Source: Lawsonella clevelandensis (GTDB lineage: Bacteria; Actinomycetota; Actinomycetes; Mycobacteriales; Mycobacteriaceae). From it: 64,000 bases of DNA. A program made the translations under genes and the position numbers. Of this stretch, positions 35,544 through 43,884 are shown piece after piece. The notes under the pieces were generated by a model. The model worked only from the letters and a program-made list of their open reading frames with translations. It ran no database searches and was not told the DNA's origin. The stretch's first letter is position 1. Every line of letters begins with the position of its first letter. The DNA is taken from contig NZ_QFOZ01000002.1 of the NCBI RefSeq assembly GCF_003241315.1, positions 1-64,000 of the forward strand. Reading direction: 5' to 3'.

Positions 35544-36794
35544 ATGACCTCAACTGATGCCCTGCGTGAGAACATTCTTGCCGCAGCACGCCGCTCTAAA
35601 GACGCTTCCCGCACAATCGGTCTTCTGACAACCAGCCAGAAAAACACCATTCTGCGTACTGCTGCCGCTGCCCTGCACGAACGCGCGGATGAGATTCTTG
35701 CAGCGAATCAGAAGGACATCGACGACGCACGCAGCCGGGGAACATCGGACGCGATGATCGATCGACTTGCCCTCGACTCCGCCCGCATCGACGGCATCGC
35801 CGGGGGATTAACACAAGTAGCAGACCTACCCGACCCTATCGGTGAGGTTATCCGTGGCCGCACTCTAGAAAATGGCCTCAAACTGCGGCAAGTACGTGTC
35901 CCTCTGGGCGTCATCGGCATTGTCTACGAAGCACGACCCAACGTCACCGTGGACGCCTTCGGCCTAGCACTGAAATCCGGTAACGCAGTCATTCTGCGTG
36001 GATCCAAGTCCGCCAGGCACTCCAATACTGCACTGGTGAGTATTCTCCGCGACGTGCTCGCTTCCTGCGGTGCCCCCGCTGACGGTGTGCAACTCATCAG
36101 CTCAGAATCACACGATACTGTCACACACCTTATTCAAGCACGCGGATTAGTGGACGTTGTTATTCCACGCGGCGGGGCGAACCTCATCAATGCTGTTATT
36201 CGTAACGCCACCGTGCCCACCATCGAAACTGGCACGGGTAACTGCCACATCTACCTGCATGCCGATGCGGATCTGAATATGGGCATTGCCTGCATGCTCA
36301 ATGGGAAAACCCGCCGCTGCTCCGTCTGTAACGCCACAGAAACTGTGCTTGTTGATAAAAGACTAGGGGACCAGGCACTCCACACTATTCTGGAGGCCTT
36401 AGGCACTGCCGGAGTGACCGTCCACGGCGATCTACCCGGACTTGTGCCCGCCACAGATAAAGACTGGGGAACGGAATACCTCAGCATGGATATTGCCCTC
36501 AAAGTAGTTGATGGCTTAGACGAGGCCATTAACCACATCAACACATGGGGATCAGGCCACTCCGAAGCCATCATCACCACTAATGTTGCTGCCGCGCAAG
36601 AGTTTACGGACAGAGTGAACGCTGCCGCAGTATACGTCAATACCTCCACAGCTTTTACCGATGGCGAACAATTCGGTATGGGGGCAGAGATGGGTATCTC
36701 CACCCAAAAACTGCATGCTCGTGGCCCCATGGCGCTCCCCGAACTCACCAGCGCCAAATGGGTTATTTGGGGCACCGGGCAAACTCGACCCTAG
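35544..36794 (+). CDS. proA: Gamma-glutamyl phosphate reductase
   Basis: A 416-residue NADPH-dependent enzyme for the second step of proline synthesis, reducing the ProB product to glutamate semialdehyde. The aldehyde-dehydrogenase fold shows VPLGVIGIVYEARPNVT, RGSKSARHSN and the catalytic-Cys segment KTRRCSVCNATETVLV. GTGNCHIY and GAEMGISTQKLHARGPM are typical. proB lies 6.2 kb upstream. nadD follows after 14 nt, so proA-nadD-rsfS-gpgP likely form one unit. Confidence 0.97.
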   Translation: MTSTDALRENILAAARRSKDASRTIGLLTTSQKNTILRTAAAALHERADEILAANQKDIDDARSRGTSDAMIDRLALDSARIDGIAGGLTQVADLPDPIGEVIRGRTLENGLKLRQVRVPLGVIGIVYEARPNVTVDAFGLALKSGNAVILRGSKSARHSNTALVSILRDVLASCGAPADGVQLISSESHDTVTHLIQARGLVDVVIPRGGANLINAVIRNATVPTIETGTGNCHIYLHADADLNMGIACMLNGKTRRCSVCNATETVLVDKRLGDQALHTILEALGTAGVTVHGDLPGLVPATDKDWGTEYLSMDIALKVVDGLDEAINHINTWGSGHSEAIITTNVAAAQEFTDRVNAAAVYVNTSTAFTDGEQFGMGAEMGISTQKLHARGPMALPELTSAKWVIWGTGQTRP

Positions 36795-36808
36795 GGACAA
36801 CGGACACC

Positions 36809-37498
36809 ATGATAGATAACACACCGCACCAAAAAACTAACCGTTTGGGCATTATGGGCGGCACCTTCGACCCCATTCACCATGGCCACCTGGTAGCAGC
36901 CAGCGAAGTAGCGGCCCGGTTCGAACTCGATGACGTCGTTTTCGTCCCCACCGGCGAACCCTGGCAAAAACACGGCCGCAGAGTGAGCTCCGGCGAAGAC
37001 CGCTACCTGATGACCGTCATCGCTACCGCCTCTAACCCACGCTTCTCCGTCAGCAGATGCGACCTAGACAGGCAGGGACCAACCTACACCATTGACACCC
37101 TGCGCGATATACAATCGCAGCACCCCAACAGTGAGCTTTATTTCATCACCGGGGCAGACGCACTCTCCAAGATTGTGACATGGCAGAACTGGAAACAGCT
37201 TTTCAGCATGGCGCACTTCGTTGGGGTTACACGCCCCGGCTACACTATTAGTGAGGAGCTGCAGCAACGCCTTCCCGAAGGCCGCGTTACCCTCCTCGAA
37301 ATTCCCGCTTTGGCCATCTCGTCGACAGAATGTCGGCGTCGTACTGAAGAAGGAATGCCCGTGTGGTATCTCGTACCCGATGGTGTCGTCCAGTACATTG
37401 CAAAACGCAACCTCTACCGGCCGCATGAGTCTTATCGCGTCGATGGTACTGCCGTCGCTACAGCCCCCGTCCCTATGCCCCCCGATGCTTATAACTGA
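36809..37498 (+). CDS. nadD: Nicotinate-nucleotide adenylyltransferase
   Basis: A 229-residue nucleotidyltransferase joining nicotinate mononucleotide with ATP in NAD synthesis. GGTFDPIHHGHL contains the HxGH motif, and ISSTECRRR corresponds to the ISSTxIR signature. ATG 36809 begins MIDNTPHQKTN; the longer frame from 36758 lies inside proA. No strong ribosome site is seen, consistent with translation coupled to proA. rsfS starts 18 nt downstream. Confidence 0.95.
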   Translation: MIDNTPHQKTNRLGIMGGTFDPIHHGHLVAASEVAARFELDDVVFVPTGEPWQKHGRRVSSGEDRYLMTVIATASNPRFSVSRCDLDRQGPTYTIDTLRDIQSQHPNSELYFITGADALSKIVTWQNWKQLFSMAHFVGVTRPGYTISEELQQRLPEGRVTLLEIPALAISSTECRRRTEEGMPVWYLVPDGVVQYIAKRNLYRPHESYRVDGTAVATAPVPMPPDAYN

Positions 37499-37516
37499 TC
37501 GTTCGAAGGAGAATGT

Positions 37517-37912
37517 GTGACAGCCTCTGCTAGCGCAATCGAAATTGCTACGTGGGCGGCACAAGCCGCAGACAGTAAAAAAGCCGATAATATCCGCATT
37601 GTGGACGTTTCCGAACGTCTTGCCATTACTGACTGTTTCGTTATCGCATCTGCCGACAATGAGCGGCAAGTAAACGCCATTGTTGACGGAGTTGAAGAGG
37701 CACTTCTCACAAAAAAGATAAAACCAGTACGCCGGGAAGGCGGAAAAGAAGGCCGCTGGGTTCTCCTCGACTACGTTGACGTTATCGTGCATGTACAACA
37801 TGCCGATGAGCGCGAATTCTACGGCCTCGATTCCCTCTGGAAAGACTGCCCCGAAATCTCCTGGACATCCGTTAACGAAGACAATACGGAGTCCCAACCG
37901 GTCGAAGGATAA
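37517..37912 (+). CDS. rsfS: Ribosome silencing factor RsfS
   Basis: A 131-residue protein binding L14 on the large subunit and blocking subunit joining in starvation. The conserved core is ITDCFVIASADNERQVNAIVD, with GRWVLLDYVDVIVHVQ and EFYGLDSLWKDC. Start GTG 37517 follows GAAGGAG. The nadD-rsfS order is conserved widely. The C-terminal 18 residues are unique and acidic. Confidence 0.95.
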   Translation: MTASASAIEIATWAAQAADSKKADNIRIVDVSERLAITDCFVIASADNERQVNAIVDGVEEALLTKKIKPVRREGGKEGRWVLLDYVDVIVHVQHADEREFYGLDSLWKDCPEISWTSVNEDNTESQPVEG

Positions 37913-37922
37913 CTGCGGGATA

Positions 37923-38645
37923 ATGCCCCTTCGTCACCTTATTCTGCTGCGGCACGGAGAAACAGAATTCAACCGGGCTCGCCGCATGCAAGGCCATCTT
38001 GATGTGGCTCTCTCTGAGCGCGGGCGTGCGCAAGCTGATCGTGTTGCCCCCGTCTTGGCCCGTAAAAATCCTCTTGCCATTATCAGTTCGGACGCGCAAC
38101 GAGCAGTACACACCGCACAAGCTGTCAGCGACCTGTGCGATGTTCCCGTCCATCTTGATACGCGCCTGCGAGAAACCGACATGGGGGAGTGGACGGGACT
38201 CGATCAGCAAGAAGTGGAAGATCACTGGCCTGGTGATCGTCCTAAATGGCGTTCTGACCCCACATACGCCCCGCCGGGTGGAGAGAATCGTCTTGAGGTT
38301 GCCCGGCGCGCCATGGATGTGGTGAGAGATCTCCACCGCGATCTCACTTCCTGGGGAGAAGACGAACGTCCGGTACTTCTCGTCGCCCATGGTGGAACAT
38401 TCCTGGCCTTAGCTGCCGCCCTTATAGACTCACCCCTGCAAAACTATGCAGCTTTTTCCGCATTGGGGAATACTTCCTGGTCGCAATTCACGGAATGGCC
38501 ACAGTATTTTGTAGAGGCTGATCTTGATGCACACCCAGCTGCTGCGGGTCCGCGGATTCCCGCCATACCACCCATCCAACCCGGCTACCAGTGGCGGGTG
38601 GATGTCTGGAACTCTACAACCCATTTAGGAAGCGACGCTTTCTAG
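37923..38645 (+). CDS. gpgP: Histidine phosphatase, glucosyl-3-phosphoglycerate phosphatase type
   Basis: A 240-residue phosphoglycerate-mutase-fold protein. The catalytic LLRHGETEFN contains the phospho-accepting His, RLRETDMGEW is the family arginine/Glu segment, and VAHGGTF holds the second His. Mycobacterial GpgP (Rv2419c) lies in the same place after rsfS and shares RRMQGHLD, YAPPGGE, GNTSW and WRVDVWN-like segments. GpgP makes glucosylglycerate for methylglucose lipopolysaccharide, a regulator of fatty-acid synthesis. Start ATG 37923 is 11 nt after the rsfS stop. A general phosphoglycerate mutase is the alternative. Confidence 0.85.
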   Translation: MPLRHLILLRHGETEFNRARRMQGHLDVALSERGRAQADRVAPVLARKNPLAIISSDAQRAVHTAQAVSDLCDVPVHLDTRLRETDMGEWTGLDQQEVEDHWPGDRPKWRSDPTYAPPGGENRLEVARRAMDVVRDLHRDLTSWGEDERPVLLVAHGGTFLALAAALIDSPLQNYAAFSALGNTSWSQFTEWPQYFVEADLDAHPAAAGPRIPAIPPIQPGYQWRVDVWNSTTHLGSDAF

Positions 38646-38777
38646 GTTTTTCGGTTTTTCCTATGGCGTAGTGTCTCCGCGGTGTATTTGTCCACATCTT
38701 CCCGAAGATGGGGATAACGCAAGTAGATAGCAGAAATTATCGCTGATGCACGTCATGCTTTTTCTACGCTGGGAGTT

Positions 38778-39521
38778 ATGCAGCAGCGTTCTCCCATCAG
38801 TATCTATCCACCCAATGCTGACTCATGGGCACACAGTGGATGGGACGAAGACTACCCGCAGCTAGACCAGGAAACGCCCCCACCTCCTACCACTGCCAAT
38901 ACAGGGGCGAATACCGTGGCCGGTACAGTGGCCAGCACAGTGGCTGGTACTGTGGCCAGCACAGTGGCGGACGAGCATCGTCGTAAACCATCTATTGTGC
39001 AGCGGGCTAGTCGCTGGTGGACCACTATGACATCGCTACAACTGCGCGGTTTTATCGTCGCCATGACTATCCTTGTCGGAATTTCCACCGTGAGCGTCAT
39101 CGCCAACTACTGGATACTGCACGCTAACGGACAATCCCCCATAGAACAACGTGCTCTCACCTCCGACGATACTAATGGGGATACGCATTTTGACGGAATG
39201 TCCTCATTCACACCCAGCACCATCACACTCACAACGACAGTCAATGCGGGTACGGATACAGGTACGGACACGGGTTTATCTTCTGGGGGTAAGAAAGTTA
39301 CCGGAGGCGCGCCGGGCGTATCGTCGGGTGGGCTCGTTAACATCAACACGGCGTCCCTCACACAGTTAGAGGAATTGCCGGGGGTGGGGCCTGCAACCGC
39401 CCAGTCCATTGTTGAGTACCGCACTGCTAATGGCGCATTTTCCAGTGTGGAGGAATTAACTGCTGTCGATGGTATAGGGCAGGGTAAACTCGCAAAAATT
39501 CGTGGACATGCCACCGTTTAG
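38778..39521 (+). CDS. comEA: ComEA-like helix-hairpin-helix protein without SLBB domain
   Basis: 247 residues. A disordered cytoplasmic N-terminus contains a VAGT/VAST repeat (about 47-62). One membrane helix follows (RGFIVAMTILVGISTVSVIA, about 95-114), then a Thr/Gly-rich linker. The C-terminal HhH pair (LVNINTASLTQLEELPGVGP... VEELTAVDGIGQGKLAKI) binds DNA. The SLBB domain normally found between membrane and HhH in actinobacterial ComEA is missing, so the DNA-binding part hangs on a low-complexity linker. Start ATG 38778 follows GGGAG and also has TACGCT 7 nt upstream. comEC follows. Confidence 0.85.
   Translation: MQQRSPISIYPPNADSWAHSGWDEDYPQLDQETPPPPTTANTGANTVAGTVASTVAGTVASTVADEHRRKPSIVQRASRWWTTMTSLQLRGFIVAMTILVGISTVSVIANYWILHANGQSPIEQRALTSDDTNGDTHFDGMSSFTPSTITLTTTVNAGTDTGTDTGLSSGGKKVTGGAPGVSSGGLVNINTASLTQLEELPGVGPATAQSIVEYRTANGAFSSVEELTAVDGIGQGKLAKIRGHATV
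38916..38963 (+). repeat. Four 12-bp in-frame repeats in comEA
   Basis: Units GTGGCCGGTACA, GTGGCCAGCACA, GTGGCTGGTACT and GTGGCCAGCACA encode VAGT-VAST-VAGT-VAST. Length can vary without breaking the frame. Confidence 0.85.
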
Positions 39522-39558
39522 CCAAGCGTTGTCATCTTCACCATCGTCATATTCACCA

Positions 39559-39588
39559 CAGTTAGACCCAGTGCAATTAGACCCAGTG
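39559..39588 (+). repeat. 15-bp tandem repeat in the comEA-comEC junction
   Basis: CAGTTAGACCCAGTG is followed by CAATTAGACCCAGTG (one mismatch). It lies between the comEA stop and the first usable comEC start. Confidence 0.8.
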
Positions 39589-39644
39589 GGGCTTACGGAG
39601 GGTACCGAAGCGTTAGCGGTGTTCTTATTGGTGCCCTCATTTGT

Positions 39645-41450
39645 GTGGTCATTTTTATTCGTAGAGAGCATCGAAATCGTCTTCTTCTGGCCTGTGTAGT
39701 AGCAGTTCTCTGCAGTGGTATTTCGCTACTGCCGCGGCTCATCATGAGCGATCAGAGTACTTTGACGTCCTTAACATCTGGAAAATCTGCAGCTACCGCC
39801 CATACGGTAACAGGACGCATTGCTAGTAAACCCCAGCATGGTCTTACCGGTACCTACCTAACTGTACGCACAGCTTATGGGGACATGACAGTGTACGCGA
39901 AGGGGCAGCAATGGGATAATCTTGTTTTGGGACAGCGCATAACAGCAGTTATGAAGCTTGATCAACGGCCAGAAAATCATTTCACGCAAGGGGAGTGGCG
40001 GGCTATTTACCTTCGGGAATCCCAACCACCCCACGGAATATGGGCTTTTTCTGCATACGAGTCCCGAAAGTGGGAAGAAGCCCTGACACACGCTGACGCT
40101 ACCGGTCTTACCCCCAGTCTGCATGCGCTTGCGCGAGGCATGAGTATTGGTGACACATCCGGGCTTAGCCCCGAGTATAAAGACAATTATCGAGCTAGCG
40201 GCCTCACCCATCTCACCGCCGTGAGCGGCGCCAACGTTAGCTATGTACTGCTATTAGCAGGCATATTTCTGCGACATTCCTCCCCGCGCCGAAAAAGTAT
40301 AGTGAGTGCACTGCTTCTCATACTTTTTGCGGCACTCGTCGGCCCGGAACCAGCAGTCCTACGGGCCACAATCAGTGGGGCAGTGGGTGTGCTGGCGCTC
40401 TGGAAAGGTGGGCGCAGTTCCGCCTTCCCCGCCCTCGGCGCCGGGATTATGACGCTTCTTATACTCTCTCCCAGTTTTGCGGTAAGTCCCGGTTTCGCCT
40501 TGTCCGTAGTGGCAACTGCGGCACTTATCTGGGGAGCACCACAACTTTCTCACTGTTTACATGCGCTAAAAGTACCCGCTGTTATATCCGATACACTGGC
40601 GGTAACAGTAGTGGCATCAGTGTCCACCATGCCGGTAAGCCTCTACTTTTTTGGTACTGCCAGCACTTTCGGCATTCTCGCCAACATTCTTGTGGCCCCC
40701 GTCGTCCCTTTTATTACCGCAATGGGGCTAGTGGGAGTAGTTGTGTGCGTGGTCTGTCCACTACTAGGCGGATTAGTGGTAATACCGTCTATTCCTCTTC
40801 TCTGGTGGGTAGAAAAAATTGGGGTCTTGCTGGGGAGTTCCCCATGGGCGCAGATTGATCTTGCGTCACACGATATTTTTCAGATTTCTCCGGCGGTACC
40901 CGCATTCGTAGCGGTGGCTCTTATCGCCACAATAGTGCTCTCCTTCTCCTCACGAAGGGGAAGAATTTTCATAGCAGGTATGGTTACTCTCGCACTTATT
41001 GCTACAGGAATTCATGCTGGCTGTACCTATCACCGTCTTACCCAGTGCAGAGTACAAGACGGTGCTGTCACACTTAACGTGGAAAAGAATGGTGTACTGC
41101 ATGCAGCTCTAGCGACGCCGCATACTTCTGCACACTCACAACAAAGCCCTCACAGTGCACGAACTGTCATAGTAGTGAAGGAGAAACTAACAGCCGCCAG
41201 TCTTCCTCATCTTGAGAACATTGCGCACGCCCCAGGAACCCCCCTGTTTGTTCATGTAGCTAGTACGCAAGAACATCCTTTTGCGCCACGATCCCATGCG
41301 CGCTCAGCAGGTAAATACAATAGGCAGGAGGGGATGTCTCCAACTATCTCCTTTACCCCGCAAGGGACTCCCATTGTGGAGATACCCCTAGGAACCGTTG
41401 CGACAGTAACACCCACCAATAAAATTTGTCAGACCAACATGGCAAGATAG
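39645..41450 (+). CDS. comEC: ComEC/Rec2-family DNA channel protein, N-terminus uncertain
   Basis: 601 residues from GTG 39645. After an N-terminal double membrane segment and an extracytoplasmic OB-like part, the competence domain shows LTHLTAVSGANVSYVLLL and LLILFAALVGPEPAVLRATISG, with 8-10 membrane helices. The C-terminal metallo-beta-lactamase domain (HxHxDH) is absent, as in mycobacteria. The start is doubtful: the same frame is open back to the comEA stop (TAG 39519) and the upstream codons encode a hydrophobic GVLIGALICVV that completes a first helix, yet no ATG/GTG/TTG occurs there. A frame from GTG 39502 that overlaps comEA would need a frameshift to join it. Confidence 0.82.
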   Translation: MVIFIRREHRNRLLLACVVAVLCSGISLLPRLIMSDQSTLTSLTSGKSAATAHTVTGRIASKPQHGLTGTYLTVRTAYGDMTVYAKGQQWDNLVLGQRITAVMKLDQRPENHFTQGEWRAIYLRESQPPHGIWAFSAYESRKWEEALTHADATGLTPSLHALARGMSIGDTSGLSPEYKDNYRASGLTHLTAVSGANVSYVLLLAGIFLRHSSPRRKSIVSALLLILFAALVGPEPAVLRATISGAVGVLALWKGGRSSAFPALGAGIMTLLILSPSFAVSPGFALSVVATAALIWGAPQLSHCLHALKVPAVISDTLAVTVVASVSTMPVSLYFFGTASTFGILANILVAPVVPFITAMGLVGVVVCVVCPLLGGLVVIPSIPLLWWVEKIGVLLGSSPWAQIDLASHDIFQISPAVPAFVAVALIATIVLSFSSRRGRIFIAGMVTLALIATGIHAGCTYHRLTQCRVQDGAVTLNVEKNGVLHAALATPHTSAHSQQSPHSARTVIVVKEKLTAASLPHLENIAHAPGTPLFVHVASTQEHPFAPRSHARSAGKYNRQEGMSPTISFTPQGTPIVEIPLGTVATVTPTNKICQTNMAR

Positions 41451-41454
41451 AAGA

Positions 41455-42411
41455 GTGAATCCTCTGCAGCTTATCCTCGGTGACGAAGAATTCCTGATCG
41501 ACCGAGCAACCTCCAGCATTATCCGTGCCGTTCGGTCTACTATGCAGAGCAATCCGGAGGAACTCCCCATCACAAAACTCCGCGCGGGGGACGTAACACC
41601 CTCAGAAATTAGTGAACTGCTCAGCCCCTCACTGTTTGCCGAGGATCGTGTCGTTATTCTGGCAGCCGCCGGGGAAGCTGGTAAAGAAGCCGTCAGCACT
41701 ATTGAACAGGCAGTGAAGGAACCTGCGCCGGGTGTTGTACTGATTGTTATACACAGTGGGGGAGGGCGTGCGAAGAACCTCGTCAAGATTCTCAAGAATG
41801 CGGGAGCAGATGTTACCGAATGCCCCAAACTAACAAAATTTAGCGAACGCGAAGACTTCGTCGTCAACGAATTCCGCAACCTGGGAGTGCGACCAAGTAG
41901 GGACACCGTACATGCGTTACTTGATGCTATCGGTGGGGATCTGCGGGAGCTTGCCTCCGCGGTGAGCCAGCTTGTTGCAGATACCGGTGGTCGAGTTGAT
42001 CCCGCCGCGGTACGACGCTACTACGCCGGTATCGCCGGAGTAACAGGTTTCCAGGTTGCTGACGAGACTATCGCCGGTAACACCGCCGCTGCTTTGGCAT
42101 CGCTGCGCTGGGCACTAGTAGGCGGCCTTCACCCAGTGCCTATTGCGGATGCACTGGGTGATTCACTTCTTGGCATGGCCCGGATTTCTGATATGGGAAG
42201 AGTCGACCCATTTTCTTCCGCCAAAACTTTAGGAATGCCCCCCTGGAAGATTAAGAAAATTCAGAAGCAACTACGAAAGTGGGATCCGGCACGGTTAGCC
42301 CGCGCAATGCACATTGCGACAGAGCTTAATGGGGCTGTGAAAGGCCAATCGGCCGATGCTGAGTATGCCTTAGAGAAAGCCGTCCGGGAAATATCCCAGC
42401 TTGTACGTTAA
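41455..42411 (+). CDS. holA: DNA polymerase III delta subunit
   Basis: A 318-residue clamp-loader subunit that opens the sliding clamp. The start NPLQLILGDEEFLIDRA is a typical HolA N-terminus, followed by LSPSLFAEDRVVIL, GADVTECPKL and the C-terminal collar helices (GMPPWKIKKIQKQLRKW). GTG 41455 is 4 nt after the comEC stop, so the genes are coupled. A terminator follows between it and the convergent rpsT. Confidence 0.95.
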   Translation: MNPLQLILGDEEFLIDRATSSIIRAVRSTMQSNPEELPITKLRAGDVTPSEISELLSPSLFAEDRVVILAAAGEAGKEAVSTIEQAVKEPAPGVVLIVIHSGGGRAKNLVKILKNAGADVTECPKLTKFSEREDFVVNEFRNLGVRPSRDTVHALLDAIGGDLRELASAVSQLVADTGGRVDPAAVRRYYAGIAGVTGFQVADETIAGNTAAALASLRWALVGGLHPVPIADALGDSLLGMARISDMGRVDPFSSAKTLGMPPWKIKKIQKQLRKWDPARLARAMHIATELNGAVKGQSADAEYALEKAVREISQLVR

Positions 42412-42515
42412 TATCTCGGCAAGGCTAGTAGCCAGTCAAAAACTAGTAGTTATGCAGACTACTAGTTATGCACACGAGTGGTCGTCACGTACGCCAGTGC
42501 AGTATAGATATACAG

Positions 42516-42551
42516 AAAAGCGCCAGCTGGATAAACCAAACTGGCGCTTTT
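42516..42551. terminator. Bidirectional terminator between holA and rpsT
   Basis: AAAAGCGCCAG pairs with CTGGCGCTTTT (11 bp, 14-nt loop), with A- and T-runs on both sides and further outer pairing GCAGT/ACTGC. Confidence 0.92.
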
Positions 42552-42657
42552 ACTGCAGTGTTACTTTCACTACAGCGCTAACTTCCGGCTAACTCTTAAC
42601 TAGCCCATAGCTAGTTTTTATTAGGCCGCGTTAGTACTTGTTAAGTCTTTAAAAGCC

Positions 42658-42918
42658 TTAGAGACTGTTAGCTTTATGAGCCATGGCAGACTTCTTGTTA
42701 GCTGCCTGGTTCTTGTGAATAACGCCCTTGCTTACTGCCTTATCGAGAGAGCGGCTGGCGGCGCGCAGAGCCTCAGTGGCCTTGTCCTTGTCGCCAGCTT
42801 CAGCTGCCTCACGGAAGGAGCGGATATCAGTACGCAGAGCAGACTTGATGGCCTGATTACGAAGACGGGCGCGCTCGTTAGTGCGGATCCTCTTCTTCTG
42901 GGACTTGATGTTTGCCAC
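42658..42918 (-). CDS. rpsT: 30S ribosomal protein S20
   Basis: 86 residues, MANIKSQKKRIRTNERARLRN, the three-helix S20. It binds 16S rRNA early in assembly. Start is GTG at 42918 with AGAGG upstream on the minus strand. A non-ATG start is a common feature of rpsT under autogenous control. It is transcribed opposite to holA and lepA from a promoter about 140 nt upstream. Confidence 0.98.
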   Translation of the reverse strand: MANIKSQKKRIRTNERARLRNQAIKSALRTDIRSFREAAEAGDKDKATEALRAASRSLDKAVSKGVIHKNQAANKKSAMAHKANSL

Positions 42919-42977
42919 GTGGAAACCTCTGTAAGTTGTTATGTTCTGGATTCAATGCTTATTTGACTGCGGCGCGT

Positions 42978-42989
42978 TGCCCCGGGGCA
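42978..42989. promoter_or_regulatory. 12-bp perfect palindrome in the rpsT leader
   Basis: TGCCCCGGGGCA lies about 60 nt before the rpsT start, inside the transcribed leader. It could be an RNA dimer/hairpin element or an operator. Confidence 0.4.
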
Positions 42990-43063
42990 TCTCACTCGGC
43001 AGTATTCGTACAGAAAAGTACAGGACGCTCACCGGGTGCGCTAAACGCAATCACCGAATGTTC

Positions 43064-43092
43064 AGCATAGCAAAGATACTGATACCACTCAA
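43064..43092 (-). promoter_or_regulatory. Promoter of rpsT
   Basis: On the minus strand TTGAGT is followed by exactly 17 nt and TATGCT. It would give an rpsT leader of about 140 nt. Confidence 0.65.
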
Positions 43093-43138
43093 AACGTTTT
43101 AGTTATGCGCAGTTACTTATATACAGTGCACAGATACT

Positions 43139-43732
43139 TTACGTCCAGCCGTATTCAGTGCGGAGTCGTTGCGCCACTTTCTCAAAACGATCTCTGTCAA
43201 GAATTGCCCCTTCACGGCGAATACCCTTCTCGGGAACTTCAAGAACGCGATCAAGACGCACGTAACTATCTCGGTGATGGCTATCCCACGACCCTGTCCC
43301 AAGATACTGCCAATTATTGTCGTCATGATGGTAGCTCTTGGATGAGAGCATGAGTCCCAAAAGAACGGTATTGTCGCGTCCTACCACTAATACGGGGCGG
43401 TCTTTGCCTTCTTGGGCGTTGTCTTCGAACTCCACCCACGTCCACACAATTTCACCAGGATCAGCTTTGCCGTCAAGATCTGGACTATAGACAATTTTTC
43501 GGGAGACAGTGGAGGTACTTTTCGCGTGACGGGTGGTGGGGCGTCCCCCACTACGGCTAATCTGCCGGTTGTGATAGTCGTTGCTAAAACTATAAAAGGC
43601 TTTCTGGGCGGCTTGCGCAGCTTGCGCGGCTTGTCCCACAAACTGCCGTGTGGTGGGATCAGTAACCACTTTTTTAGCAGTGTGGATTAGCTTTTTTACC
43701 AGGCGACGACCGCCTTTTCCAGCTGTGCTCAT
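43139..43732 (-). CDS. PemK/MazF-like domain protein with N-terminal extension
   Basis: 197 residues. The C-terminal half (about 95-197) looks like a PemK/MazF fold: PGEIVWTWVEFED, DRPVLVVGRD, LGLMLSSK, YVRLDRVLEVP. This family includes mRNA-cleaving toxins. The N-terminal 90 residues are basic, with an Ala/Gln repeat QAAQAAQAAQ, and no such tail exists in classical toxins. No antitoxin gene is adjacent. A protein of this type between rpsT and lepA is also found in mycobacteria (Rv2405 position), so it may be a conserved domesticated member. No good Shine-Dalgarno sequence is seen before ATG 43732. Toxin activity is not shown by the sequence. Confidence 0.75.
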   Translation of the reverse strand: MSTAGKGGRRLVKKLIHTAKKVVTDPTTRQFVGQAAQAAQAAQKAFYSFSNDYHNRQISRSGGRPTTRHAKSTSTVSRKIVYSPDLDGKADPGEIVWTWVEFEDNAQEGKDRPVLVVGRDNTVLLGLMLSSKSYHHDDNNWQYLGTGSWDSHHRDSYVRLDRVLEVPEKGIRREGAILDRDRFEKVAQRLRTEYGWT

Positions 43733-43884
43733 AACCTCCAGCGTACCGCGCCACTATTTTCTCCTGCTAGAGCACATAAAATTCCAGAAAGTCCGCCTTC
43801 GTGAGAGACTAGAAGGGATCCTGTTTATCAACGAGGTCGATGACCTCTATTGTCCGATATTGTCCGAAAGGTTTGAAAGCCTCT

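Noticed and set aside
38916..38963. CRISPR-like repeats
   Set aside because: The units are contiguous 12-mers with no spacers and encode a repeated peptide inside comEA.
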